The position numbers and the translations under genes were made by a program. From the NCBI GenBank assembly GCA_015661395.1, contig JACWML010000018.1, forward strand, positions 1 through 51,347: a DNA stretch of 51,347 bases, given 5' to 3'. Position 1 is the stretch's first letter; each line of letters starts with the position of its first letter. The notes beneath the pieces were generated by a model. It made no database searches, was not told the DNA's origin, and worked only from the letters and a program-made list of their open reading frames with translations. Of this stretch, positions 34,956-42,877 are shown piece by piece. The stretch comes from Methanomicrobia archaeon (lineage in GTDB: Archaea; Halobacteriota; Bog-38; Methanoflorentales; Methanoflorentaceae).

Positions 34956-35284
34956 TCGTTTACCGCATAAACGTTCTTCTTCGACCTATATACAGTATGC
35001 TAACCACTTCGACTTCCTTCCCGAGCCCTTTCTCGAGCGCACGCCCACGTCCGTGAAACTAACGCTCGCGACGCTGTGGCGGTTGCGATAGCTTTTCCTC
35101 ACCTTGTGGGCGACCTCTTGGAGCTTTTGAACTCTTACTGCAGTTTTTTTTTGCGGCGCGAACTTCCGCAAATGCCGGTAGATCCTGGCGTTTTCTGCAC
35201 GTAGCCTTAGAAGGGCCCCGCCACCTGGAGAACGGAGCTAAAAATCAGAAGCGTTATACCACTGCAGCGTTTAGGTGGGGGCGA
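34956..35284. other. Intergenic region
   Basis: About 330 bases. It holds the TATA box of the LUD gene at its left end and, at the right, GGTGGGGGCG just before the PAP2 ATG as a possible ribosome-binding site. A short Lys/Arg-rich open frame on the minus strand has no start signal or motif. I see no RNA gene. Confidence 0.4.
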
Positions 35285-35923
35285 ATGCAGAACAGTCGCG
35301 GCAAGGACGCACGCAACAATAAACGCAAATGGGCTTCATTCATCTCGAACGTGACGATCCCGCCACTCATTGCCGTGCTTATGTTCGGGCTCATTAACTA
35401 TTCCTTGTTGCGCGGATTCCCATTTGTCGCGGTGACGTGTATCACCACGCTCTTTGCAGCAATTGTGCCTCTGAGCACGTTGCTGATCTGGAAAACGAGG
35501 GCGAATGCTAAGTTTGACCTTGATATTCCCACGAGAACCGACAGGGGCCATCCACTGCTTTTCGCCTCTGCATCATACCTTATTGGCGCCGTCGTATTAG
35601 TTGCCGGACATGCACCGCTGCTTACGACCGTTGTGATGTTTGGTTATTTTGCCGGGACGCTCTTCCTTTTCTTCATCAATCTCTACTGGAAAATAAGCAT
35701 CCACACTATGGGCATCGCAGGACCAACTACTGTTCTCGTATTCGTCTTTGGTTATTGGGGCGCGCTGCTTGGATTGCTCTTGCCACCCGTTATCTGGAGC
35801 AGGGTCTAGCTCAAGAAGCATACGGTCGCGCAGGCGATCACGGGGGCCATCCTCGGTTTTGTGCTGACCGCCGTTGCGCTCAGCCTCCTGCGCCTTTTAG
35901 CACCCATAAATGCGTTGGTTTGA
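35285..35923 (+). pseudogene. PAP2-family membrane phosphatase with in-frame TAG in catalytic motif 3
   Basis: Residues 1-174 form a membrane protein with about five helices. It has the PAP2 motif 1 (KFDLDIPTRTDRG) and a motif 2-like segment (HTMGIAG). It then reads WSRV, stop TAG at 35807-35809, and continues in the same frame LKKHTVAQAITGAILGF through another helix to TGA at 35921-35923. Related proteins have SRVYLKxHT here, so the TAG replaces a Tyr codon (TAT or TAC, one base away) inside the SRx5H catalytic motif. A product ending at TAG would lose the catalytic His. Many genes in this window end in TAG, so general pyrrolysine readthrough is unlikely. Nonsense mutation or sequencing error is the simplest reading. 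Confidence 0.75.
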
Positions 35924-36163
35924 TCGTACAGTCAAGGAAGGGCTAGGAGTGAAACGCTGTATTCAAACGGAAGCGCGTGTAATGTCGACGAGGCGGTTCA
36001 CAGCAGAGCGGTGCCTCCGATTGTCTAAGTCTATGAAAAAGTCAACCCACAAACAGCGACCGAAGCGTGCCAAACGAACAGCAAGTCGGAAACGAGTACG
36101 CCAAGTACCTCTCGCGAGGGCTTCCCGCGAAAAGAAACAGCTTATGAAGGTCAGCTCATCGTC

Positions 36164-37294
36164 TTACTCTCTTCGCCGCAACAGCAGCGTCGCTAACGCG
36201 AGAAAGACGGAGGCGAAGATGAGGAGCGCGACAACGTCGGGATATATCTTATCGAGTCCCCACCCACGCAAAATCACCGAACGCACGGCTTCCACCGCGT
36301 AGGTCGTGGGAAGGATGTACGACACTGGTCGCAGCCACTCTGGAATTGCTTGTATAGGCCAAAAAACTCCAGAGAGAAGGAAGGCAGGCAATACGACTAT
36401 AGGCAAAAACTGAATTGCCTGCGCCTCGCGGCGGGCAAAGCTTGAGAGCATTATGCCCAGCCCCTCAGATACGATCGCAAGCAGAGCAATGACGCCGAAC
36501 GCCAGAAGTACGTCGCCAACTATGGTGACGTGAAACAAGATTACAGCCGCGGAGAGCAACACTGCCGATTGCGCAATCCCGATGATGCCGAACGCCACTG
36601 CGTACCCCGCCACCAATTCGCTTTCCTTCAGTGGAGACGCAAGCAGCCGAAAGAGTGTTCCAGACGTTCGTTCGCCAACAAACGAAATGAGCGTGAGGAG
36701 CGTTGTGAGCTGCCATACGGCAATGCAGATAATGCCAGGCGCAAAGAAGTCGATGAACTGCGCGTTAGCACCGTAAACGGCGTTGCTTGAGTCTACTGAG
36801 ACTGGGGCTTGACGGCCGAGGCCCTGGATTGTTTGCGCCACCGCCGTGTTGACCGCTGCAATGATAGGGTCCGAAACGTTAGGGTTGCTCTTGTCGGCTA
36901 GAAGGGTAATAGTGGTATTCGCTGGAGCGACCGATGTTTGACCAGACGCCCGGGCCACTACGGATTGGGTGAAGTGGGAGGGAAAGACGATCGCTGCAGA
37001 CGCACTTCCGTTTTGCACCTGGCCCACAGCATCGCTCTCACTATTTGCGTAAGCAACGTTGAGCACGCTCGTGTCAAAATTGGAGATGATCTTATCTGAG
37101 AGAGAGCTATTTCCGACTGCGGTGTCGCCGTTGACTACGACCACTCGCACGTCCTTCACGCTGCCTGTGAATGCAACGCCAAAAATACTTATGACGAGCA
37201 GCGGGGCTATAAAAATGAGCGCGAGCTGGCGACGATCGTTCTTTAGATCTCGCAAGACGCGCTTGGTCACTGCAAACGCGCGTGAAGCTTTCAT
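36164..37294 (-). CDS. ABC-2 type transporter permease
   Basis: A 376-residue permease of the ABC2_membrane_3/YhgE-like type. One N-terminal helix (ALIFIAPLLVISIFGVAFTG) is followed by an extracytoplasmic domain of about 150 residues, then a block of five or six helices with FVGERTSGTLFRLLASPLKE, the typical coupling loop, and the VFWPIQAIPEWLRPVSYILP motif. It overlaps the ATPase gene by four bases (ATGA), so the pair is translated together. Substrate unknown; such pairs export drugs, lipids or glycans. Confidence 0.92.
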   Translation of the reverse strand: MKASRAFAVTKRVLRDLKNDRRQLALIFIAPLLVISIFGVAFTGSVKDVRVVVVNGDTAVGNSSLSDKIISNFDTSVLNVAYANSESDAVGQVQNGSASAAIVFPSHFTQSVVARASGQTSVAPANTTITLLADKSNPNVSDPIIAAVNTAVAQTIQGLGRQAPVSVDSSNAVYGANAQFIDFFAPGIICIAVWQLTTLLTLISFVGERTSGTLFRLLASPLKESELVAGYAVAFGIIGIAQSAVLLSAAVILFHVTIVGDVLLAFGVIALLAIVSEGLGIMLSSFARREAQAIQFLPIVVLPAFLLSGVFWPIQAIPEWLRPVSYILPTTYAVEAVRSVILRGWGLDKIYPDVVALLIFASVFLALATLLLRRRE

Positions 37295-38019
37295 TGCAGT
37301 TCCTCGGTTCGTGAATAGACCAAAAATGCGTCCTCAAGCGAATCGGTGTGCGTCAACTCGAGAAGCTCACGTGCCGAGCCCTCTGCGATGAGGCGCCCCC
37401 CTCGCATGAAGCCGATACGATCACAGTGGCGCGCCTCGTCCATATAGTGCGTCGTGATCAGCATTGTGATGCCAGCGTCGCGCAGCTCCTCAAAGTAGCG
37501 CCAAAACGAGGCACGTAGATCGGGATCCACGCCGACGGTCGGTTCATCGAGAAACAGGACCTGCGGTTGGTGCAGCAGCGTACAAGCGAGTGAGATGCGA
37601 TGTTGCATGCCCCCACTCAGTTCGTCGATAAGCAGATTCCTCGAAGTCTCAAGATCGACGAGCTTAAGAAGCGCCTGTTCGCGCGTCTCGATTTGCTGTT
37701 TGCTGAGACCAAACACTTCGCCATAAAAGGCGAGGTTTTCGTGCACCGTCAAATTCCGGTACAGTGCGAGCTCCTGAGGCATATAGCCGATATTCTGCAC
37801 CACGCCGGGATCGGGGACCTTCGTGCCAAGCACGTATGCTTCTCCCGATGACGGGCGCAGCAGTCCGCAGAGGATTCTGATGGCCGTCGTCTTCCCAGCC
37901 CCGTTTGGACCGAGCAATCCGTAGATTTCACCGTGCTTTACACGCAGCGACAAGTTGTTGACAGCTTTGAATCCGTCAAAGTCCTTCTCGAGGTTACGAA
38001 TGCAAACATCATCCTTCAT
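37291..38019 (-). CDS. ABC-2 type transporter ATP-binding protein
   Basis: All ABC ATPase motifs are present in 242 residues: Walker A GPNGAGKTTAIR, Q-loop GYMPQE, signature LSGGMQHR, Walker B VLFLDEPTVGVD and the switch His in LITTHYMDEA. The start MKDDVCIRNLEKDFDGFKAV is typical of the DrrA/CcmA-type group. First gene of the two-gene exporter operon. The upstream region contains a perfect 18-bp palindrome that may be an operator. Confidence 0.93.
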   Translation of the reverse strand: MKDDVCIRNLEKDFDGFKAVNNLSLRVKHGEIYGLLGPNGAGKTTAIRILCGLLRPSSGEAYVLGTKVPDPGVVQNIGYMPQELALYRNLTVHENLAFYGEVFGLSKQQIETREQALLKLVDLETSRNLLIDELSGGMQHRISLACTLLHQPQVLFLDEPTVGVDPDLRASFWRYFEELRDAGITMLITTHYMDEARHCDRIGFMRGGRLIAEGSARELLELTHTDSLEDAFLVYSRTEELQ

Positions 38020-38166
38020 ACGAACTCCTGCCTTGATCAGCCCCGTTTTTCATCGACAATCCCCAAGGTTTATCTGACTCTCGGGGCCTCTCGCAGCCGC
38101 ACCGTGCAGGCTTATTGGCGTCCTTCTGGCAGGCTTCAGTTAAATACCTACCTTCGTCGGATAAGC

Positions 38167-38184
38167 CGCTCTCACGTGAGAGCG
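38167..38184. promoter_or_regulatory. Perfect 18-bp palindrome upstream of the ABC exporter operon
   Basis: CGCTCTCACGTGAGAGCG is fully self-complementary, with no loop, and is flanked by a looser outer pair CTACC (38148-38152) and GGTAG (38187-38191). It lies 148 bp before the ATPase start and 63 bp past the stop of the nitroreductase gene. It could be a dimer-binding operator or a terminator hairpin of the nitroreductase gene; no T-run follows on the minus strand, which favours the operator. Confidence 0.45.
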
Positions 38185-38246
38185 TTGGTAGATAATGCAT
38201 ACACCGGCTAACCGAAGCGAATTTCACGCAGCTGAAGCGTCCGCAG

Positions 38247-38909
38247 TTAGTCGATCCATTTGGTTACTTCGCGAGCATCGGGACGTTCGACAGGCGGGGG
38301 GCGCTTCACCGGAAAGCCGATAGCACATCCGTTGGTTCCAAATTCGCCCTGAGGAATACCTAGCACTGAACAGAACTCCCTATCCTGTCCCATCTGAGCA
38401 GTCACTGACACGAGCTGAAATCCCAGCCCCAGGGCGGTTGCCTTCAGCCACATGTTCTCCAGACAGTGAGCGAGTGATTGCTGCTCGGCAGGCGGGATGC
38501 CTCTCCGTTCTGCCACGACGACGTAGTAAGGGGCGGTGCCGATGCCCGGTATGCCCATCTCTGCGAGTCGCTCCAGTCTTTTTAGAAACCCCTGAGCTTG
38601 GTCTTCCAAGGATGGATTAGCCGCCAGGTCATCGCGCAGCTGTTCCGCCATGCGCTTGGCCTGGCGCTTCCCAAGCGCCGCGACGTGTGCAAGTTCAGGG
38701 TTTCCCTCTTGGAACACGAAGAATCGACGGAAATCTTGTCCAGCAACAGCCTGCGCCGCATACGGAGCGAGCAATCCCGCCCGTATGATTCTCATGATAT
38801 CCTCTTTTGGCGGAATATCTTGCGCGAACGACCTCACTGAACGCCGTGATTCGAGGATTCGGTCGAGGATCGCATTATCCTGTTGCGTGAAAGGTGAAAC
38901 CTGCGTCAT
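38247..38909 (-). CDS. Nitroreductase family protein
   Basis: The 220-residue protein begins with ILESRRSVRSFAQDIPP, the FMN phosphate-binding motif of nitroreductases, followed by LLAPYAAQAVAGQDFRRFFVF. In the C-terminal half, CLENMWLKATALGLGFQLV and the terminal IGFPVKRPPPVERP are family features. It is distantly related to the nitroreductase at 31 kb. The insertion between the first and second halves (residues about 80-120, charged and helical) is longer than in the minimal family. Substrate unknown. Confidence 0.88.
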   Translation of the reverse strand: MTQVSPFTQQDNAILDRILESRRSVRSFAQDIPPKEDIMRIIRAGLLAPYAAQAVAGQDFRRFFVFQEGNPELAHVAALGKRQAKRMAEQLRDDLAANPSLEDQAQGFLKRLERLAEMGIPGIGTAPYYVVVAERRGIPPAEQQSLAHCLENMWLKATALGLGFQLVSVTAQMGQDREFCSVLGIPQGEFGTNGCAIGFPVKRPPPVERPDAREVTKWID

Positions 38910-39359
38910 AGGTGATAGTTTTCGCTCATGAGCATTAACACAGTTGGTGTCTCATCATTCACATGCGCGAGTCGCGATTAAACCCGGATAGAAGCTCCCC
39001 CCAGATCCACGCTGAGCTTCTCCGCCCGATATAAGATCCGGGATCCCTTCGAACGGTATCGCCTTGGTCTGAATTTCCTTCAGGGCTACGCGCGTCCATT
39101 CAATGGTCGAACGACGAGCTGGCGTCTTGTACAACGACTGTGAGCTTGTCGTGCAAGAGTTGCACGCGCGTACAACTGCGGCAGTTGCGTCGAAAGGCGA
39201 GGCGTTCACATAGTCTCGTGCGAATGTTACGCTGTGCGAACCGGACGTTTCATTGGGTGCTAGACCTGCTTTCCGATTGTTAGGGGGTGCAAATAAGATA
39301 TATAGAGAGCAACCATCTCATAGATTCGTGCAAAAACGGCCGGAAATAGGGGATCATTA
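38910..39359. other. Intergenic region with a small hairpin and MBL-gene promoter
   Basis: About 450 bases with no gene I can support. CGTGCAA-GAG-TTGCACG (39150-39166) is a perfect 7-bp hairpin, and TTGTACAA (39127-39134) is a palindrome near it. AAGATATATAGAG (about 39292-39304) is a likely TATA box for the MBL-fold gene, about 55 nt before its ATG. An 84-residue open frame on the minus strand has no start signal or family resemblance. Confidence 0.4.
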
Positions 39360-39998
39360 ATGGTATGGATAGCAGATAACGTGTATGAGGTCAAATCGAG
39401 GGCAGTCAGCATGTTCATATACACAGCAGATGATTCGCCAATCTGCTTTGACACCGGCATTAGTGAGGCCCCCGTCAAGCAAGGGTTTGATGCGCTAGGT
39501 TTCAAGCCTGAGCACGTCAAGTACGTGTTTCTCACGCACACAGATCGTGACCACGTGGGCGGTCTGAATCTTTTCAAAAATGCCGACGTGTACTTGTCGG
39601 TCGATGAAGAGCAGATGGGTAATAAAACAACGCCGCGGTTCTTAGGGTTCGTGCATAATCCACCACTTAAGAAACCCTACAGACTGCTCAACAACGGGGA
39701 CATTGTCCAGGCAGGACAGACGAAAATAGAGGCGCTAGCAACCCCGGGCCACACTCCGGGTTCAATGTCCTACTTGGTCAATGATTCCATTCTGTTTGCT
39801 GGCGATACGCTGACCCTAACAGAAGGGAAGGTACGTCCCTTCTCAAAGCTGCATCTCAGAGATATGTTGCACATGGACATAGCTACACAAACCGAATCAG
39901 TAAAAAAGTTGGCAAAATTGAAGAACATATCTCTGTTGGTCACTGCGCACACTGGTTTCACAACGGATTTTCAATCCGCGATGAGCGACTGGGTATAG
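39360..39998 (+). CDS. MBL-fold metallo-hydrolase
   Basis: The metal-binding signature THTDRDHVGG (HxHxDH-like, with the first His followed by Thr-Asp-Arg) lies near residue 59. TPGHTPGS supplies the next His, LFAGDT the bridging Asp, and TAHTG the last His. At 212 residues it is a minimal glyoxalase II/beta-lactamase fold without extra domains. Family members hydrolyse thioesters, lactones or phosphoesters; substrate unknown. No cotranscribed neighbour. Confidence 0.88.
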   Translation: MVWIADNVYEVKSRAVSMFIYTADDSPICFDTGISEAPVKQGFDALGFKPEHVKYVFLTHTDRDHVGGLNLFKNADVYLSVDEEQMGNKTTPRFLGFVHNPPLKKPYRLLNNGDIVQAGQTKIEALATPGHTPGSMSYLVNDSILFAGDTLTLTEGKVRPFSKLHLRDMLHMDIATQTESVKKLAKLKNISLLVTAHTGFTTDFQSAMSDWV

Positions 39999-40108
39999 CG
40001 TCCTATTTTCTAAGGTGCCAAACTGCACAGGGCACTGTGCAGCACTCCGACACGCTCACGCGGGCCGGTCGAGGCTTATCAGAGGCAGTCACGTGCGTCA
40101 TGCGGTAC

Positions 40109-40330
40109 CTATCGGATTGCACCTAATTCGCAAAAATAGAGTCCAGAAAACTGGTATTCGTTTTCTAACGGACATGCGCCGCAGAAACACCCGTTACGCG
40201 CAAGACTGCAGTCTGTTTTTCCGCGAACACAGAACATCCTCTGCTCCTGGTGCTTCACGCATTCATTTCGGGTCGGACAACTCGAACAGAGACATAGGTC
40301 TGCATTGTCAAGCGTATCGGGAACATTCAT
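40109..40330 (-). CDS. DUF2769 cysteine-rich protein
   Basis: A 73-residue protein with ten cysteines arranged as LCLCSSCPTRNEC, MFCVRGKTDC, GCFCGACP and YFCELG. This is the pattern I associate with DUF2769, a small family found largely in methanogens and probably binding metal or Fe-S clusters. I place the start at ATG 40330, where GGTGAT lies 5 nt upstream; an open frame further upstream lacks a ribosome-binding site. Function unknown. Confidence 0.75.
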   Translation of the reverse strand: MNVPDTLDNADLCLCSSCPTRNECVKHQEQRMFCVRGKTDCSLARNGCFCGACPLENEYQFSGLYFCELGAIR

Positions 40331-40492
40331 TCCTATCACCACCTGCTCAAGCACTGTGAACAATTATTGTTTATCCTTCCACGTAACCAGTTGTCGGAAT
40401 CATCAAGTTGTACGTAATGGAGATCGCGGCACGTCAGCAGATGGAAGACCTCATAAGCCAGAGACGCCATATTCATCCTTAGGAGCTGAAGC

Positions 40493-41035
40493 ATGCAAAC
40501 ACTGACCCCAAATCAGGGCGTTGCGCTCGCTGCGCCAATGATCTACAGCCTCGTAACGTCGCTCGACACAAACGGAAGACCAAACGCACTTGGCGTATCG
40601 TGGGTGACCCGCACGTCGTTAGACCCTCTCTTGTTGATGATCTCCGTTGATCATTCGCGCTATTCGCACGCGGGAATTGACTTTCACAAGGAGTTCGTGG
40701 TCCACTACCCGAGTGCAGAACAAGCGGAAGCCGCGTGGTTTTGCGGCACGAGATCAGGACGAGATATGGACAAGATCAAAGAGGCGGGCCTCTCATTGAT
40801 CGACTCTGTTGCAGTGCAGGTGCCAACGATTGAAGGAGCGACCGTTGCACATGAATGTAAAGTGGTGGGGCAGTTCGAGACCGGCGACCATACAGTATTT
40901 GTCGGAGAAGTCGTTGCCACACGCGGTGAGCCGCAAAAGGCCGAACACTTGTATGTCACCTCGAAGTACGAATTCTTTGGCCTTGAAGGATCTCGTGTCC
41001 CCGCCGACAAGCCGTACTTCACCGCAAAGAATTAA
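40493..41035 (+). CDS. Flavin reductase-like FMN-binding protein
   Basis: The 180-residue protein has the split-barrel flavin reductase fold. The N-terminal PMIYSLVTSLDTNGRPNALG is followed by WVTRTSLDPLLLMISV, the FMN-binding strand-turn, and HKEFVVHYPS. The C-terminal part has HTVFVGEVVA and LYVTSKYEFFGL. Methanogen members of this family bind FMN and may reduce flavins or act in oxygen defence; no partner gene is adjacent. AGGAG 7 nt before the ATG fixes the start. Confidence 0.85.
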   Translation: MQTLTPNQGVALAAPMIYSLVTSLDTNGRPNALGVSWVTRTSLDPLLLMISVDHSRYSHAGIDFHKEFVVHYPSAEQAEAAWFCGTRSGRDMDKIKEAGLSLIDSVAVQVPTIEGATVAHECKVVGQFETGDHTVFVGEVVATRGEPQKAEHLYVTSKYEFFGLEGSRVPADKPYFTAKN

Positions 41036-41300
41036 AGAACTGACGCAATTCGACGCTGAGCCGTACCTTGTGTTTATCCTGTTCTCCTAAGTGCCACCAG
41101 ACTTGCGGTCGCAGGGGTTAACCCTATCTTGACGCCGACCCAAAAAATGCAGACTCAGAGAATTAGTTTGCGGGGTTGCGTCCGACGAATGTATAGCCCG
41201 ACAAACAAGAATCAACAAGTATTGTGCAAACAACCACCGTGACCTTCGACGTATCCAAAAAAACGCTCCGATGACAGATCGTCGAACAAACACCAGATAG

Positions 41301-41951
41301 GTGAGCTACACGACAGTTGAGCTCCTCGCTTTTGGTTTCACGGCTTTTCTGGTGGGTTTCTCTGGCGCTATCGTGCCGGGCCCAATGCTTACGGTCTCAA
41401 TAACCGAATCATTCAAAAAGGGTTACAAGGCCGGAACGAGTGTGGTTTTCGGTCACGTCGCAGCTGAGACTGCTATGGTCGTGCTTCTCGCTCTAGGCCT
41501 GAGCCAGATCATAGGACTAAAAGCGCCGTTTATTGCAATTTGCGTTATTGGTGGGGCATTTCTTGTGTTCATGGGCATCAATTTGATAAAAAGTGGCCAA
41601 GGGAGTGCCTCCATCCAGACGACTGCCGAAAAACGGACTCTTGCCTACGGGCCTATCTACGGGGGCATAATAACCAGCTTGTCGAATCCATTCTTCTTCT
41701 TGTGGTGGTTTACGGTCGGAGCGGCGTTTGTGTTCGAGGGTCTGAGACTCGCCGGATTAGTTGGGCTGGCTGCGTTCCTCATCGGTCACTGGGCCTCAGA
41801 TTTCTCGTGGTACGGATTCGTTTCCTTCTGTACCGACAGAGGAGCCGCCATTGCTGGTGACAAAGCCTATCGAATCGTTCTCATAAGTTGCGGCGTTTTC
41901 CTGTCCGTACTTGGGCTCGGTTTTGTTTACAATGGATTCATAAACATTTAA
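41301..41951 (+). CDS. LysE/RhtB-type amino-acid exporter
   Basis: A 216-residue membrane protein with six predicted helices. GFSGAIVPGPMLTVSITESFKKG near the N-terminus is the LysE-family signature (PGP followed by a basic loop), and SLSNPFFFLWWF is the second conserved loop. It would export amino acids or related small cations. The start is the GTG at 41301, giving SYTTVELLAFG as the first helix. An inverted repeat CTCTCG/CGAGAG (41991-42010) 40 nt past the stop could be its terminator. Confidence 0.88.
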   Translation: MSYTTVELLAFGFTAFLVGFSGAIVPGPMLTVSITESFKKGYKAGTSVVFGHVAAETAMVVLLALGLSQIIGLKAPFIAICVIGGAFLVFMGINLIKSGQGSASIQTTAEKRTLAYGPIYGGIITSLSNPFFFLWWFTVGAAFVFEGLRLAGLVGLAAFLIGHWASDFSWYGFVSFCTDRGAAIAGDKAYRIVLISCGVFLSVLGLGFVYNGFINI

Positions 41952-42169
41952 TTGCCGGGAGACACTCAGCTCCACTATTCGCTGGCAACTCTCTCGTCAA
42001 CGTGCGAGAGACGGCGGCGATACACTGCTTTGCGTAAGAACCAGCAGCAGCGTTAGGTCTACCCCGATTCCCTCGCTGCCTGGATATCGCTCGCTGTTTC
42101 CAATCTAATGCCAGTTCATCTTTCAACCAAAAAGCGACTATCGAAAACTATTTCTCTCAGACTACGTAA

Positions 42170-42439
42170 ATGGGCCTGATGGACGTCACTACTGCGATAG
42201 GATTGCTCGTCGTAGCTATTCTGGTCCTGATTGTGCTGTACGTTCTGGTCAAGCTAGGGGCCAGATATGGAAAGTACTTGGCAGTGAATTCGATACTCGG
42301 TATCATCGTTCTGGCCTTGGCGAACTTCATTGGACTTCCGGTACCCATAAACCTGATTACCATAATTATTTGTGCCTTGGCGGGGATACCCGGAGCTTTG
42401 CTTGTAATACTATTGTTCGTTCTCGGGATTGTTGTCTAA
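42170..42439 (+). CDS. BofA-like small membrane protein
   Basis: An 89-residue protein with three hydrophobic helices. The central KYLAVNSILGIIVLALANF and the following VPINLITIIICALAGIPGAL resemble the pro-sigmaK processing inhibitor BofA family. Archaeal members have no sigma factor to control and their role is unknown. ATG 42179, three codons in, is an alternative start. Oligo-T stretches (about 42462-42466 and 42483-42488) follow the stop and may terminate transcription. Confidence 0.75.
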   Translation: MGLMDVTTAIGLLVVAILVLIVLYVLVKLGARYGKYLAVNSILGIIVLALANFIGLPVPINLITIIICALAGIPGALLVILLFVLGIVV

Positions 42440-42877
42440 GCTGATTCGCCTCACCACTAATTTTTGTTAAGCTCCGGGCGCTTTTTTGGTTTACCTAAAC
42501 TGGTACGTTGGGCGCCTCGACGATCGTTGAGTAGGCTCTGAATCGCTGCCCTCAAAAAAAGATCGAGGCTGCTTGAACTCTTGTCGGTGAGTGAGTGGAC
42601 GACCTAGCATCGATTGACTAATGCATGCTTTTCGCGACCGCACTCGTCGATGCCTTATGCCGCGTACACGGCGCAGGTGGCGTAGTAGAGGTGTTTGCGC
42701 TGGCGCCCCCTTCTGTGTGAACGCGCTCTTGCCGTTGGCGGCGGTGCATATCGTCGTGCCGGGCGGCTTATACGCTCTGGGAGCGGAACGTACTAGATGG
42801 GGTAGTGTACCACCCAGAGCGGACACGTGGTGACGGCGTTATTTACCGCCGATGACGTCCAGCCGGATCACCCGTTG
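42440..42877. other. Intergenic region with inverted repeat downstream of the papain-like gene
   Basis: About 440 bases with no supportable gene. Open frames on both strands here are rich in Arg and Pro and have no start signals. A perfect 9-bp inverted repeat, CGCTCTGGG (42773-42781) and CCCAGAGCG (42813-42821), lies past the stop of the minus-strand protease gene and could form a transcript-end stem-loop. Confidence 0.35.

Noticed and set aside
34986-35171. 61-residue basic minus-strand open frame
   Set aside because: It overlaps the LUD gene promoter and has neither a start signal nor a family resemblance.
35285-35923. Pyrrolysine codon at the internal TAG
   Set aside because: TAG ends many genes in this window and no pyl gene is visible, so readthrough is not supported; kept only as a checkable alternative.
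35910-36302. Lys/Arg-rich 130-residue open frame on the plus strand
   Set aside because: About 140 bases are antisense to the ABC permease; no start signal and no motif, so probably a chance frame.
38955-39209. 84-residue minus-strand open frame in the 450-bp gap
   Set aside because: No ribosome-binding site, no promoter and no recognisable fold.
42491-42833. Open frames on both strands in the gap after the BofA-like gene, first suspected to be a transposase remnant
   Set aside because: No DDE-type or other transposase motif, no terminal repeats, and both frames are Arg/Pro-rich as expected for chance frames.
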